Shown: positions 50,708 through 60,868, counted from the stretch's first letter. The stretch is DNA of 64,000 nucleotides from Chitinophagales bacterium (GCA_021323755.1 JAJPKJ010000062.1:1-64000); one strand, 5' to 3'. Notes: generated by a model not told the origin, from the letters alone. Numbers and translations are program-made.

Positions 50708-52876
50708 TTACAGTTCTCCTGAATCAAGGTTATTTAAATCAAAAGGCAATCTGCGAAGCCGCTTGCCCGAGGCGGAAAAAATTGCGTTTGCCAAGGCTGG
50801 AGCAAATGGCGGAAGGCCGGGTTCACCAACACCTTTTATCCTTTCACCGCCGGTAAGAATGTAAATATCTATATCGGGAATTTCGTTGATGCGTGGTAAA
50901 GGATTATCGTAAAAATTATGTTGCTGCACCATGCCGTTTTTCAAAGTGATTCCAGGTTTTGTTGCTGCGCCTAATGCCATCACAATTGCGCCTTCTATTT
51001 GATTTTTCACGTTATCAGGATTTACGGCAACACCCAGGTCAATTACCGCATACACTTTATCAATTTTGATGGATCTATCTGCATGGTATGTTACTTCGAC
51101 TACCTGCGCACACAAACCGGCAAAAAATTCCCATTGCGCCAATCCTCTTGCTTTATTTTTTGGCAAGGGCTCATCCCAGTTAGAAAATTCTTTGAGCTTT
51201 AATAATACTTTCTTTAAATCAGAATCTTTTGTAAGTAATGACAGGCGAAAATCAAGTGGGTCTTTGCCGGCTTTCTGCGCCAGTTCATCCATAAAACATT
51301 CATGTGCAAATGCAAGTGTTGAGCTTGTCACCGAGCGCCATGCTGCAACAGGAACATGAAACTCTGCACGGACATAAGATGTTTTCAGGTTAGGAATTTC
51401 ATAAGCCTGCTCGCCGATGCCTTCGACCATTGTACCATCAACAGTTTTGATATCAAAGCCCGGCCGCATAGCTTCCGAATAGGAAGGACTGATCACTTTA
51501 TGTTGAAACATGACAAGCTTTCCACTATCATCCATTCCTCCTTTCAGTTGTGAAAAGGTCATTGGCCGGTAGGGTCCATATTGCGTTGTATCTTCTCTGG
51601 ACCAAATCAATTTCACCGGCTTATTGATTTGTTTGGCAATATTCACCGCTTCAATCACGTAATCTATGTTCAATCTTCTGCCAAAGCCGCCACCAACAAA
51701 CGCTGCGTGCAACTTTATATTTTCAGGGGAGAACCCGATAAACTTATGAAGATCGTTTGCCCCGCTGCCAGTAATGGTACTGTTCACCTGTGATGAAGTC
51801 CATATTTCAACTTTGTCATCCTTCACTTCTGCTATGCAATTCATAGGTTCTAACGCATGATGTGCTACCATCGGGGTTTCATAAAAAGCCTCAATTATAT
51901 TTTGTGAGGAAAGATTTATCGTATTCACATCGCCGATGTTTTTATCAAGCAATCCATCTTCTTTTGCAAGAGCACGCAAATAATTTTCGAAATCCTTTGA
52001 ATTAAATTTTTCATAACCTTTTGTATCCCATTCAATCTTTAATTTTTTTCGTGCCTGTGTTGCATTCCAGTATGAATCTGCTATCACGGCCACACCAGAC
52101 GAATGGTAAATGCCCATGATTCTTTCCACCTCAACAACCTTTTGCACACCGGGCATTTTCAACGCTTCATCTGAATCAAAACTTTTTAATGTGCCCCCCA
52201 CAATTGGACAGCGTTCAATGGTAGCATACAGCATGCCGGACACTTTCATATCCAGACCAAATTCTGCTGTGCCATTGGTTTTTAATGGCACATCGGGGCG
52301 ATGTTTTTGTTTGCCGATAATGGTAAAATCCTTTGGATTTTTCAGCTTTGGTTGTTTGGGAATTTCTATGGCAGACGCTTCCTCAACCAATGCTCCGTAC
52401 GTGAATGACTTATTTGTAGGCTTATGAAATATTTTTCCTTTTGATGCAAAACAATCATCTTCTTTCGCATCCCACTTTTTACAAGCTGCAGCAATAAATA
52501 CGGCTTTAGCAGAGGCACCGATCTTTCTCAAATCATCATAGCCAGTTCGTATAGAAGCGCTGCCACCGGCTCTTTGCTGTGGGCCAAATTCCTTTTCGCC
52601 ATTCGTTTGTTTAATCCTTATCTGATCAAGTGACACCTCAAACTCTTCTGCGATTATAGCAGGCACAGATTGGAAGGTACCCTGGCCCATTTCCGGTCTG
52701 ATGTTAAAAATAGTGATATTGTTATCTGAATCGACAAGTATAAAAGGGGTAAAGTTTTTTGCGCTAGCAAGGTCAGCCGTTTTTGCTGCTATGCCTCTTG
52801 AGGAAATACCGAGCCATAAAGCGATGCCTGCTCCACTTGTATGTTTTATAAAATTACGTCTTGAAACCTGGTTCAT
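50708..52876 (-). CDS. Xanthine dehydrogenase family molybdopterin-binding subunit (IorB-like, Tat signal)
   Basis: SRRNFIKHTSGAG Tat motif; [59 protein letters not shown]. Confidence 0.93.
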   Translation of the reverse strand: MNQVSRRNFIKHTSGAGIALWLGISSRGIAAKTADLASAKNFTPFILVDSDNNITIFNIRPEMGQGTFQSVPAIIAEEFEVSLDQIRIKQTNGEKEFGPQQRAGGSASIRTGYDDLRKIGASAKAVFIAAACKKWDAKEDDCFASKGKIFHKPTNKSFTYGALVEEASAIEIPKQPKLKNPKDFTIIGKQKHRPDVPLKTNGTAEFGLDMKVSGMLYATIERCPIVGGTLKSFDSDEALKMPGVQKVVEVERIMGIYHSSGVAVIADSYWNATQARKKLKIEWDTKGYEKFNSKDFENYLRALAKEDGLLDKNIGDVNTINLSSQNIIEAFYETPMVAHHALEPMNCIAEVKDDKVEIWTSSQVNSTITGSGANDLHKFIGFSPENIKLHAAFVGGGFGRRLNIDYVIEAVNIAKQINKPVKLIWSREDTTQYGPYRPMTFSQLKGGMDDSGKLVMFQHKVISPSYSEAMRPGFDIKTVDGTMVEGIGEQAYEIPNLKTSYVRAEFHVPVAAWRSVTSSTLAFAHECFMDELAQKAGKDPLDFRLSLLTKDSDLKKVLLKLKEFSNWDEPLPKNKARGLAQWEFFAGLCAQVVEVTYHADRSIKIDKVYAVIDLGVAVNPDNVKNQIEGAIVMALGAATKPGITLKNGMVQQHNFYDNPLPRINEIPDIDIYILTGGERIKGVGEPGLPPFAPALANAIFSASGKRLRRLPFDLNNLDSGEL

Positions 52877-52954
52877 CGATTCTTAGATTTGGATAGTTGA
52901 ACACATAGGATTGTTAGAAAGATTTTTGCAGATGATATTGGCTATAAGGGGCCA

Positions 52955-53596
52955 CTATTTGGGAGCATAGCCCCCCTTCTGGATCCAGGTATCCCATGCT
53001 TTCAAAAAAGCCTCATAACTTAAAGGTGGAGGTTTTCGTCCTTCACCCATGTTCCAGGCCGCCTTTACCAATGTATCTCTCGCGTGCGCTAACAACTGCT
53101 TTTTATTTTTATGTCCGTTCCTGTTATAGTCCATGATTTGCAAAGCCAATTGGTGTGATGTTCTTCCCTGGAAAACCATCTTCATGTCCGCCGGAGGCAG
53201 ACTCCATTTAGGGTTACCCGGAGGTGTATGTAATCCAGGCGTATTTTCCGGTTGATGACAGTTTGAACATTTGGCTGCATAAACACCCTTGCCATCTTTT
53301 CCACGTTGAACCTTCATCGTATGAACCTTGCTTTCGTCCCCCTGCAATGGCTCATCACCTGCAGGATGACAATTCATGCATCTCGGGCTCATCAGCACTT
53401 TATATACCTGGAGGAATGCCTCTGCTGATTCGGTACTATCCGTGACGGCGTTCTTATAAACAGCAATGTCCATTACAGTCTTACTATCCTTAAATGCTGA
53501 GGTAGTCAAAACAACGACGGTCAGAATGACGGCTATCAGAACAATTACTTTCAAATGCAAAAAATAATGCAGTTTCTTTTCTGAAGGATGATTCAT
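52955..53596 (-). CDS. Membrane-anchored c-type cytochrome (isoquinoline 1-oxidoreductase-associated type)
   Basis: N-terminal TM; two CXXCH motifs (CMNCH, CSNCH); located between 2Fe-2S and Mo subunits; ATG at 53596 preferred. Confidence 0.82.
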   Translation of the reverse strand: MNHPSEKKLHYFLHLKVIVLIAVILTVVVLTTSAFKDSKTVMDIAVYKNAVTDSTESAEAFLQVYKVLMSPRCMNCHPAGDEPLQGDESKVHTMKVQRGKDGKGVYAAKCSNCHQPENTPGLHTPPGNPKWSLPPADMKMVFQGRTSHQLALQIMDYNRNGHKNKKQLLAHARDTLVKAAWNMGEGRKPPPLSYEAFLKAWDTWIQKGGYAPK

Positions 53597-53650
53597 ACGT
53601 TCTAAAAGTTTTAGTAGTATAAGTTTGTTGTTGAGGAATGAAAATTCCAA

Positions 53651-54121
53651 TCATGTTCTATTCACCTTACGTTGCATATCTGCTGCCAGATGAATAGCTT
53701 TGCGTATACGCAGATATGTGCCACACCTACAGATGTTTCCAGCCATGGCAGCGTCTATATCTTCATCGCTTGGATCCGGATTTTCGCGAAGAAGAACAGC
53801 TGCTGACATTAATTGCCCGGACTGGCAATATCCACATTGAGGAACATCCAGTTCTATCCATGCTTTTTGTAAAGGATGATCATTTTTTTCTGAAAGACCT
53901 TCAATAGTGGTTATTTTTCCACCTTGCGCACGTTTTACTTTTGTTACACAGGAACGAACGGCTTCTCCATTTAAATGAACAACACATGCACCGCATTGTG
54001 CAACACCACAACCATATTTTGTTCCCACAAGACCGATAACATCCCGTAATACCCAAAGTAAAGGCATGTCAGGGTTAACATCTACTTCGTAGTTTTTCTG
54101 ATTAATAGTTAATGTGATCAT
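53651..54121 (-). CDS. (2Fe-2S)-binding small subunit (IorA-like)
   Basis: [53 protein letters not shown]. Confidence 0.95.
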   Translation of the reverse strand: MITLTINQKNYEVDVNPDMPLLWVLRDVIGLVGTKYGCGVAQCGACVVHLNGEAVRSCVTKVKRAQGGKITTIEGLSEKNDHPLQKAWIELDVPQCGYCQSGQLMSAAVLLRENPDPSDEDIDAAMAGNICRCGTYLRIRKAIHLAADMQRKVNRT

Positions 54122-54191
54122 AGCTCAAACATGAAAATTAAAAAATATTTTTTCCCGAACATTCATCGATCGTTACAGACAATTTTGAATT

Positions 54192-56453
54192 TTAAAAAGC
54201 CTTTTTGTTGATCATGTCATTAGCGTATGGCTGACTATAAAATCGCTTACCCGTACTTTTGTACAAGGCATTCGATACGGCTCCAAAAACAGGCGGGAAC
54301 GGAGGTTCACCCAGTCCCGTTGGATCAATGTCATTTGGTACAAAATGAACTTCGATTTTTTTTGGAGCTTCGTGAAATCTTATTATTCTGTACCGACTGA
54401 AGTTATTTTGCTGGGCAACCCCATCTTTGTGAGTTAGTCCACCATAAAGTGAATTTCCAATTCCGTCCACAACAGCACCTTGTACCATATTGGTTGCTGC
54501 ATCAGGGTTCACCACAATTCCACAATCGATCGCACTGAATACTCTTTCAACATAGGGTTGTTCATCTCGATCAACCATATCAACTACATGTGCGGCATAG
54601 GAATTATGACAGAAATATGCAGCGACCCCGCGGTTGTATTTTTTATTTTCGGGCTTATTCCATCCCGATTTATCCCTCACCAACTTCAGCACGCCTGCAT
54701 ACCTGTCGGCATCGTACTCATTGTTTTTGCCAACAGGGTTTTCTTTTGCCCGCTGCAAAAGTTCTAACCTGAACTCGATGGGATCTTTACCCATCTCTTC
54801 GGCCAATTCATCCAAGAATGATTGCTCCGCGGCTGCATTAAAATTTGATCGCGGAGCTCTGAATGCTCCTATGGTAATATTAGTTGGAATCTCCCAACCT
54901 TCAGCGAGGTAATTATCCACGCTGCCTGCTGGAAATCTGTTTGCATGAATCGGATGTTCGGGAAGACCACCCCCCTTTACATGAAATGCGATTAAATTTT
55001 TATTTGCATCCAGTGCAGCTCGATAAGTAGCCGTATACATTGGGCGATAGATTCCGTAGGTCATATCATCCTCGCGACTATAGATCAATTTTATCGGAGC
55101 ATTTATGTACCGGGAAATTAAGGCAGCTTCAACCAGATAATGCCCATACGCACGACGGCCGAAACCGCCCCCCATTCTGGTCATTTGAATTTCGATCTTC
55201 TCAGGGGGTAATTTTAATACTTTTGACAATGTGGGTTCTGTCCAACCCGGAGCTTGTAAAGGTCCGACCAACAGGGCTTTTTCGTTGGTAACGTGAGCAA
55301 AAAAGTTGATCGGTTCCATGCAGTTATGCGCCAAAAAAGGTCCATTGTAGGTACGCTCTATAATCCGGGCAGCATTTTTGAAGGCCGACTCGGGGTCTCC
55401 GTCCTTTCGTAAGACCGTGGCCGGTTCTTTAGCTCTCTCCTGCATCTTTTGGTATTGCGATTCAGAGCTTTCCAGGCCTGCAGGGATTATTATATCCTGT
55501 TTTCTGCCAAAATTGTTCGTTTTTTCTTTTCTCTCAGGTGCGGGTTCCCATTGTACAACTAATTTTTTCCTAGCATTCATAACTTCCCAGGTATTGTTGC
55601 CTACCACTACCAGTAAGTCATTGAATGTTCTCGTATCGAAGCCGCCCAGTTCGAAATCCTCGTCAAACATTTTTATGGTAAAAACATCTTTAATGCCCGG
55701 CATCTTCAAAGTTTGGGATGCATCAAAAGTTTTCAGTTTCATGCCAATGGCCGGCGGATGTTCAATCATTGCAATCAGCATCCCCTCGTGTTTATAGTCC
55801 AATCCAAAAAGAGGTTTACCAGTAACGATTTTCAAACCTTCCACATTTTTCTTTGAGTTACGGACTATTCTGAAATCATTTGGATCTTTTAGTTTTACGC
55901 CCTTGGGAATTGCAAGTCCAGATGCTTTTGAAGCAAAGTCGCCGTACTTCCCTGATCGTCCGCTTTTTTCATGATACACATTTCCTTCTTTAGTCGTCAC
56001 TTCTTCAGCGGGAACATTCCATGTCTGAGCAGCAGCATCCATCAACATTCGCCGGGCAGTTGCTCCTGCTTCGCGCAATGGCTTCCAATACATCCTTGTC
56101 GAATTGCTTCCTCCGGTAAATTGAGGCCCTAATTTTACACTGTCGTGCGGCCCCATTTCCACGACTACCTGCTGCCAATCTGCGTCCAACTCTTCTGCTA
56201 CGATCATGGGGAGTGAGGTCATCACATTTTGCCCAAATTCCGGATTAGGATTGAGGATTTTGATGATATTATCGGGGGTGATCTTGATATACCCGTTTAT
56301 TTCATTCCATTGGTCAGGGAGACCTGGTACATTTATTTTATCGGCAAGCGTTAATTCTGACAACCAACTAAAACTTATCATCATTCCTCCGCCAGCAAGT
56401 GTTGATGATCTCAGAAATGACCGTCTGCTGATCGACGCTCTTTGATTTGTCAT
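54192..56453 (-). CDS. Xanthine dehydrogenase family molybdopterin-binding subunit (Tat signal)
   Basis: SRRSFLRSSTLAGGG; MGGGFGRRAYGHYLVEAAL; DPTGLGEPPFPPVFGAVSNALY. Confidence 0.93.
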   Translation of the reverse strand: MTNQRASISRRSFLRSSTLAGGGMMISFSWLSELTLADKINVPGLPDQWNEINGYIKITPDNIIKILNPNPEFGQNVMTSLPMIVAEELDADWQQVVVEMGPHDSVKLGPQFTGGSNSTRMYWKPLREAGATARRMLMDAAAQTWNVPAEEVTTKEGNVYHEKSGRSGKYGDFASKASGLAIPKGVKLKDPNDFRIVRNSKKNVEGLKIVTGKPLFGLDYKHEGMLIAMIEHPPAIGMKLKTFDASQTLKMPGIKDVFTIKMFDEDFELGGFDTRTFNDLLVVVGNNTWEVMNARKKLVVQWEPAPERKEKTNNFGRKQDIIIPAGLESSESQYQKMQERAKEPATVLRKDGDPESAFKNAARIIERTYNGPFLAHNCMEPINFFAHVTNEKALLVGPLQAPGWTEPTLSKVLKLPPEKIEIQMTRMGGGFGRRAYGHYLVEAALISRYINAPIKLIYSREDDMTYGIYRPMYTATYRAALDANKNLIAFHVKGGGLPEHPIHANRFPAGSVDNYLAEGWEIPTNITIGAFRAPRSNFNAAAEQSFLDELAEEMGKDPIEFRLELLQRAKENPVGKNNEYDADRYAGVLKLVRDKSGWNKPENKKYNRGVAAYFCHNSYAAHVVDMVDRDEQPYVERVFSAIDCGIVVNPDAATNMVQGAVVDGIGNSLYGGLTHKDGVAQQNNFSRYRIIRFHEAPKKIEVHFVPNDIDPTGLGEPPFPPVFGAVSNALYKSTGKRFYSQPYANDMINKKAF

Positions 56454-56940
56454 TTTCTTCTATTTATTTTGAACAATAAATAATTTTTACTTCGTCATTT
56501 AAAGTTACAAACTTTAGATAAGGTGTTTCTTTAATTAAAAGAAATTAAGAAGATTGATTTCAAATTGGTGCTAAAATAGAATGATCACATTTTTAAGAAA
56601 TACAAAGGTACTGACGAATGCGTTGCCGGCTGCTACCACAATTACTGATTTATCTACCATTTTTATCGTATTCGAGTTTGGTTTCTTTGCGAGCTTGCAA
56701 CTTCAGGCACCGATGGCAGGAAATACAATATAATCCCTTGCGGGTGGCAACAGCAAAACTAAGCACGCAAAGAAAGCGGCAAAAAAACGCAATGCCCAGA
56801 ATATCGCCCGCGTACAATGGGATGCGGTCATTAAAAAAATAGCTGCTTACAATAACAACGTTTTCCCACTGCTTTATTGTAGTGGTTTTGTTATTGACTA
56901 ATTCTTTCCGTTCGCTTTTTGTTGTCTTAAAGTCGAATGC

Positions 56941-57471
56941 TTAATTGAAAATAAGACCTATCTGCAAATTCAATCCAAGGGTGGGAAGTTCACTGTTTCC
57001 GAACCTTGCCGGTAGCGAAAAAGCCACAAAATAATTTGCCACTTTCGTACGCGCATACACTTCATTAAAAACAGGAGTAAACCCATAACGGCCAGTTGTC
57101 TCAAATGCGAGTCTGGTAATGATAGTAAAACCATGGGAGAATCTAAACATTGGTCCAGGATCAAATAATATTTTGCTTGTTTTGGTTGTGCCTGGTGAAG
57201 CCTGGATGGTCGGTGTAATTTCATAGCTGAAACCAAAATGTTCACTATATAAAACATTTATCCCTACAGGAAACCCAATCGCAAATTCATTAACGCCACC
57301 AGAAAAGTCATTGGTGATTTTATCTTTATTTCCGGTAAACATGGGCAAAATAAAACTGAGATAACCTACCGTCTTTGGATACAATGGCGCTGGCTGAGGT
57401 TGAGACTGCGCAAATGAATTCAAATCAAGCAAACTCAATAGGGCAGTAGCGAAAAATAAATTCTTGAGCAT
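56941..57471 (-). CDS. Hypothetical small outer-membrane beta-barrel-like protein
   Basis: Signal peptide MLKNLFFATALLSLLDLNSFAQ; alternating beta-strand pattern ending LGLNLQIGLIFN. Confidence 0.65.
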   Translation of the reverse strand: MLKNLFFATALLSLLDLNSFAQSQPQPAPLYPKTVGYLSFILPMFTGNKDKITNDFSGGVNEFAIGFPVGINVLYSEHFGFSYEITPTIQASPGTTKTSKILFDPGPMFRFSHGFTIITRLAFETTGRYGFTPVFNEVYARTKVANYFVAFSLPARFGNSELPTLGLNLQIGLIFN

Positions 57472-57509
57472 CAGATGGTAATTTATTCAAATAAAAAAAA
57501 TGTCCATGT

Positions 57510-57533
57510 CGTTATTTATATAAATATATAACG
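57510..57533. promoter_or_regulatory. Candidate ModE-box-like palindrome
   Basis: CGTTATTTATATAAATATATAACG, 20/24 palindromic (TCGTTAT..ATAACGA extends to 26 bp), 38 nt 5' of the OMP gene. Confidence 0.5.
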
Positions 57534-57588
57534 AACCATAAATATGCTCAAATTTTTATGAATTGAAAAAAATAACCAGGAAAATAAA

Positions 57589-57996
57589 TTAAGCAAGGAG
57601 TTTTGTTTCCTCCGCTAAAAAGTCTTCGAATTTTTTTCTCAAATTTTTATACTGTTTGATCAGTTGTTTTGCTTCTGGTGATATAAGCGAGCCTCCGCCT
57701 TTTTTGCCCCCAGTTCTTGTTTCAACCAAGGGCCGTATCGCATTCTTATTAAGACGATTTATAATCTCCCAAGATTTTTTTTAAGACATGCCCATTTGCT
57801 TCGCAGCTTTATTGATTGAGCCTGTATCTTCGATTCTTTCTAATAACTCCATCGGACCAGGTCCAAAAAATTTCTTGCTTTCACATTCGATCCACATGCT
57901 GCCGTTAACTTTGAGATGGAGATCTTTTTTCAATATGGATTGTAAATGCTTAGACACTTTTTTTTGATTTACTGAATAATTGTTATTAAAAATCAA
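57589..57996 (-). pseudogene. ModE-like winged-HTH regulator interrupted by an in-frame UAA
   Basis: GPGPMELLERIEDTGSINKAAKQMGMS [TAA] KKSWEIINRLNKNAIRPLVETRTGGKKGGGSLISPEAKQLIKQYKNLRKKFEDFLAEETKLLA*; frame conserved across the stop at 57781-57783. Confidence 0.85.
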
Positions 57997-58166
57997 ATTT
58001 ATTTCCTGCCTGCAATTTGCCTTTCTTACCTATGTGTTCTTTATTGGTCCCTGTAATATTCCGCCACCTTGTACGATCACCTTTTATCCCGAAGCAAACG
58101 CCCTGGTTCCAGTGAGCAGTGTAGAAGTGGTTTTCATTAAAATAAGAAACTGCGCGGAATGATAAT

Positions 58167-59147
58167 TTATCCCCCAATCGATATCATGCTGCGGTTATGA
58201 ATATTTTCAGCATGAATTTTCTCAAAATCTTTGGTAAACTGTCCGCCAAGTTCTTTTTCCTTTGATTGAATATTTTGATAGATCAGCGGGAGGATATCCT
58301 CCCCCTTCCTAAAAGCAGTCAGGAGATCTGTTTCCTTTTTAGAGAACAAACAATTTTTTATTTTTCCATCAGCAGTTAACCGCATCCGGTTACATCCGCT
58401 GCAGAATGGAGCACTCATCGTGGAGATGATTGCAAATGTGCCTTTGTGACCTGTAACCTTAAATTTTTTTGCGGTGTCATGCAAATCATCTTTTAATCGC
58501 TCTATCAGATATTTATTTTCAATAACGGCGATTATTTCTTTTAGTGTAAAAACTTTATTGCTTGTCCAGCGGTTTGCATCAAAAGGCATGAACTCAATAA
58601 AGCGAACATGGACGTTGGTTTCCTTCGTCCATTCTACAAAATCAATGATCTCATTATCGTTAAGACCTTTCATAACAACCATATTCACCTTCACATTGAA
58701 ATTTCTGCTGATGAGCAAATTGATCGTTTCAACAATTCTTCCAAAAAGATCCCTGCGGGTGATGATCTGAAATTTTTCCTGCTGCAATGTATCCAGGCTG
58801 ATATTCAGGGAGCGCACATTTGCCCGTTCAAGAACATCCACAAATTGGTGCAGCCTTGTTGCGTTAGTAGTAAGGGTGAGGTTGACAGGCAATTTTGATA
58901 AACGAAGAATGATCTCACCGGCATCTTTACGCACGAGTGGTTCACCACCGGTGAGTCTTATCTTATTAACCCCCTGTTGAACAAATATTTTTGCAATTGC
59001 CTCGATTTCTTCGACGCGCATTAGTTTTGATGATGCGGTAAATTCATAATCTTCTTCCGGCATGCAATAAAAGCAACGCAGATTGCAATTGTCTGTCAAA
59101 GAAATCCGCAGATAGTCATGAACACGCCCGAACGAATCTGTAATCAT
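58167..59147 (-). CDS. moaA: GTP 3',8-cyclase MoaA
   Basis: RVHDYLRISLTDNCNLRCFYCMPEE; RLTGGEPLVRKD; FCSGCNRMRLTADGKIKNCLF. Confidence 0.97.
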   Translation of the reverse strand: MITDSFGRVHDYLRISLTDNCNLRCFYCMPEEDYEFTASSKLMRVEEIEAIAKIFVQQGVNKIRLTGGEPLVRKDAGEIILRLSKLPVNLTLTTNATRLHQFVDVLERANVRSLNISLDTLQQEKFQIITRRDLFGRIVETINLLISRNFNVKVNMVVMKGLNDNEIIDFVEWTKETNVHVRFIEFMPFDANRWTSNKVFTLKEIIAVIENKYLIERLKDDLHDTAKKFKVTGHKGTFAIISTMSAPFCSGCNRMRLTADGKIKNCLFSKKETDLLTAFRKGEDILPLIYQNIQSKEKELGGQFTKDFEKIHAENIHNRSMISIGG

Positions 59148-59216
59148 TGTCGCAATTTAATTCCTTTGGAATTGTAATCTTAATTCACCTGAACAAATAA
59201 AACTTCTTTGACGAAA

Positions 59217-60338
59217 TTAATTCCGCTCATGAATGGTTGTTTGTCTAAGACGTAAAGATCTGCCCTCTCTTTCAGAAAAAACTGCCCTTACTTCTGCCAG
59301 AAGCGAAAGCGCAATCTCCTCGGGAGATAATGCCCCGATATCTAATCCTGCAGGGGCATATATCCTTTTTCGATCTTCTTCAGAAACAGTCTTGCCCTCT
59401 CCTTCCAATTCTTTAAAAATTTTTTCTGCCCGCACTCGTGGTCCGAGTATTCCAATATAGTGAGCTTTAGTATTCAATGATCTTGCAAGATTCAATTTAT
59501 CTGTTTTAAAATCATGTGACATCAGAACAATTGCCGAGTATTCATCAATGGGAACATCCGAAAATTCGTCAAAATCAAAAACAGGTATCCCGGCACTCAC
59601 CAAGTTATGATTCAATTTGAATCGGTAAGAAACTACAGTTGCCCGCCAACCTATTTCAGCAATGAGCCTGGTAAGCGGATAGATATCATATTGATGCCCC
59701 ATGAGCACCAAATGAATTTCCGGTGGAAGGACTTCAATGAAAACAGATAGTTTATTTCCGTCACTGGTAGCAAACTGCCATGGCTTTGACTGCAGGTTTT
59801 GAATTTGTTGATCTATTTTTTCTGCTAATTCTTTTTGAAGCAATACATCTTCAAAAATCTTTAAACTATCATTACCGGTATATTGGATCACCTGCCCGGC
59901 TTTTATATTTACCCATTTCCCATTTAATTCAGTAACGGTGATGAGTATGTGCATTTGACGCTTTGCGGCAACGCAAGATTTCAATATTTCAACAGGATTA
60001 TTTTTGTTGTGATAATCAAGTGGAGTAAATAAAATATCAATGACACCCTGGCAACCAAGTCCAACACCAATCTGATAAGGGTCGTCGTCAGTAGTGTCAT
60101 AGGTAATCAATGATGATTGTGATTTGAATATTGCATACCGGGCTCTTATCAACGCATCACCCTCCAGACAACCTCCACTTATTCCTCCTACCCAAATACC
60201 ATTATCCGTTACAAGCATTCTGGCACCTGTACGCCGATATGAAGAACCGTCCACGCGCACAACAGTCGCCAGCGCTGCGCCGGTGGCTTCTTGATCTATG
60301 CTGTCATATGCTTTGATAATTGCCCTGATCTCTTTCAT
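59217..60338 (-). CDS. XdhC/CoxI family protein (molybdenum cofactor maturation)
   Basis: ATVVRVDGSSYRRTGARMLVTDNGIWVGGISGGCLEGD; IGVGLGCQGVIDILFTPL; GAYILFR-region reverse reads YAPAGLDIGALSPEEIALSLLAEV. Confidence 0.93.
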   Translation of the reverse strand: MKEIRAIIKAYDSIDQEATGAALATVVRVDGSSYRRTGARMLVTDNGIWVGGISGGCLEGDALIRARYAIFKSQSSLITYDTTDDDPYQIGVGLGCQGVIDILFTPLDYHNKNNPVEILKSCVAAKRQMHILITVTELNGKWVNIKAGQVIQYTGNDSLKIFEDVLLQKELAEKIDQQIQNLQSKPWQFATSDGNKLSVFIEVLPPEIHLVLMGHQYDIYPLTRLIAEIGWRATVVSYRFKLNHNLVSAGIPVFDFDEFSDVPIDEYSAIVLMSHDFKTDKLNLARSLNTKAHYIGILGPRVRAEKIFKELEGEGKTVSEEDRKRIYAPAGLDIGALSPEEIALSLLAEVRAVFSEREGRSLRLRQTTIHERN

Positions 60339-60424
60339 AGCTGTTCAAATGGGAATCTTTCTTACTTTTAATAAGACGATCAAAATGAAACAAAATAGCT
60401 ATCCCATTGTTCGAACGTAAAAGT

Positions 60425-60868
60425 ATGCCAGTTCAGAAAATAAAAAACATATTTTATCAGGGCGCAATACCAGCTTTATTTATCGCTGAAAGTATTGAGA
60501 AGCACAAAACGCAGACTGCTATAGGCGGACACAGTATTTTTTTAGGACAGATACGTGCCGACGAAAAAGACGGGAAAAAAATTTCGGCAATAGAATACAG
60601 TACTTATGAACAAATGGCTCTGGAGAAAATGCACGCAATAAGGGAGGACATCTTTGAAAAATATCCGCTTGCCTGCATGCATGTGTATCATAGTCTCGGA
60701 AAAATCAATGCAGGGGAGATCTGTTTTTTTGTATTTACCTCATCTGCACACCGCAAGGCCGCAATTGATGCTTGCCAGGAAACAGTAGAAAGAATCAAGA
60801 CTGAACTCCCCATTTGGGGCAAGGAGCTTTTTGAAGATGACACTCACCAGTGGAAAGAAAATAAATGA
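60425..60868 (+). CDS. moaE: Molybdopterin synthase catalytic subunit MoaE
   Basis: GGHSIFLGQIRADEKDGKKISAIEYSTYEQMALEKM; HRKAAIDACQETVERIKTELPIWGKELFEDDTHQW. Confidence 0.92.
   Translation: MPVQKIKNIFYQGAIPALFIAESIEKHKTQTAIGGHSIFLGQIRADEKDGKKISAIEYSTYEQMALEKMHAIREDIFEKYPLACMHVYHSLGKINAGEICFFVFTSSAHRKAAIDACQETVERIKTELPIWGKELFEDDTHQWKENK

Noticed and set aside
50542-50727. 61-aa - strand ORF downstream of Mo large subunit B
   Set aside because: Overlaps the end of the CDS in another frame, with no recognisable family.
59159-59173. AATTCC-TTT-GGAATT inverted repeat between XdhC and moaA
   Set aside because: Short AT-rich palindrome; does not resemble the ModE-like site and could easily occur by chance.
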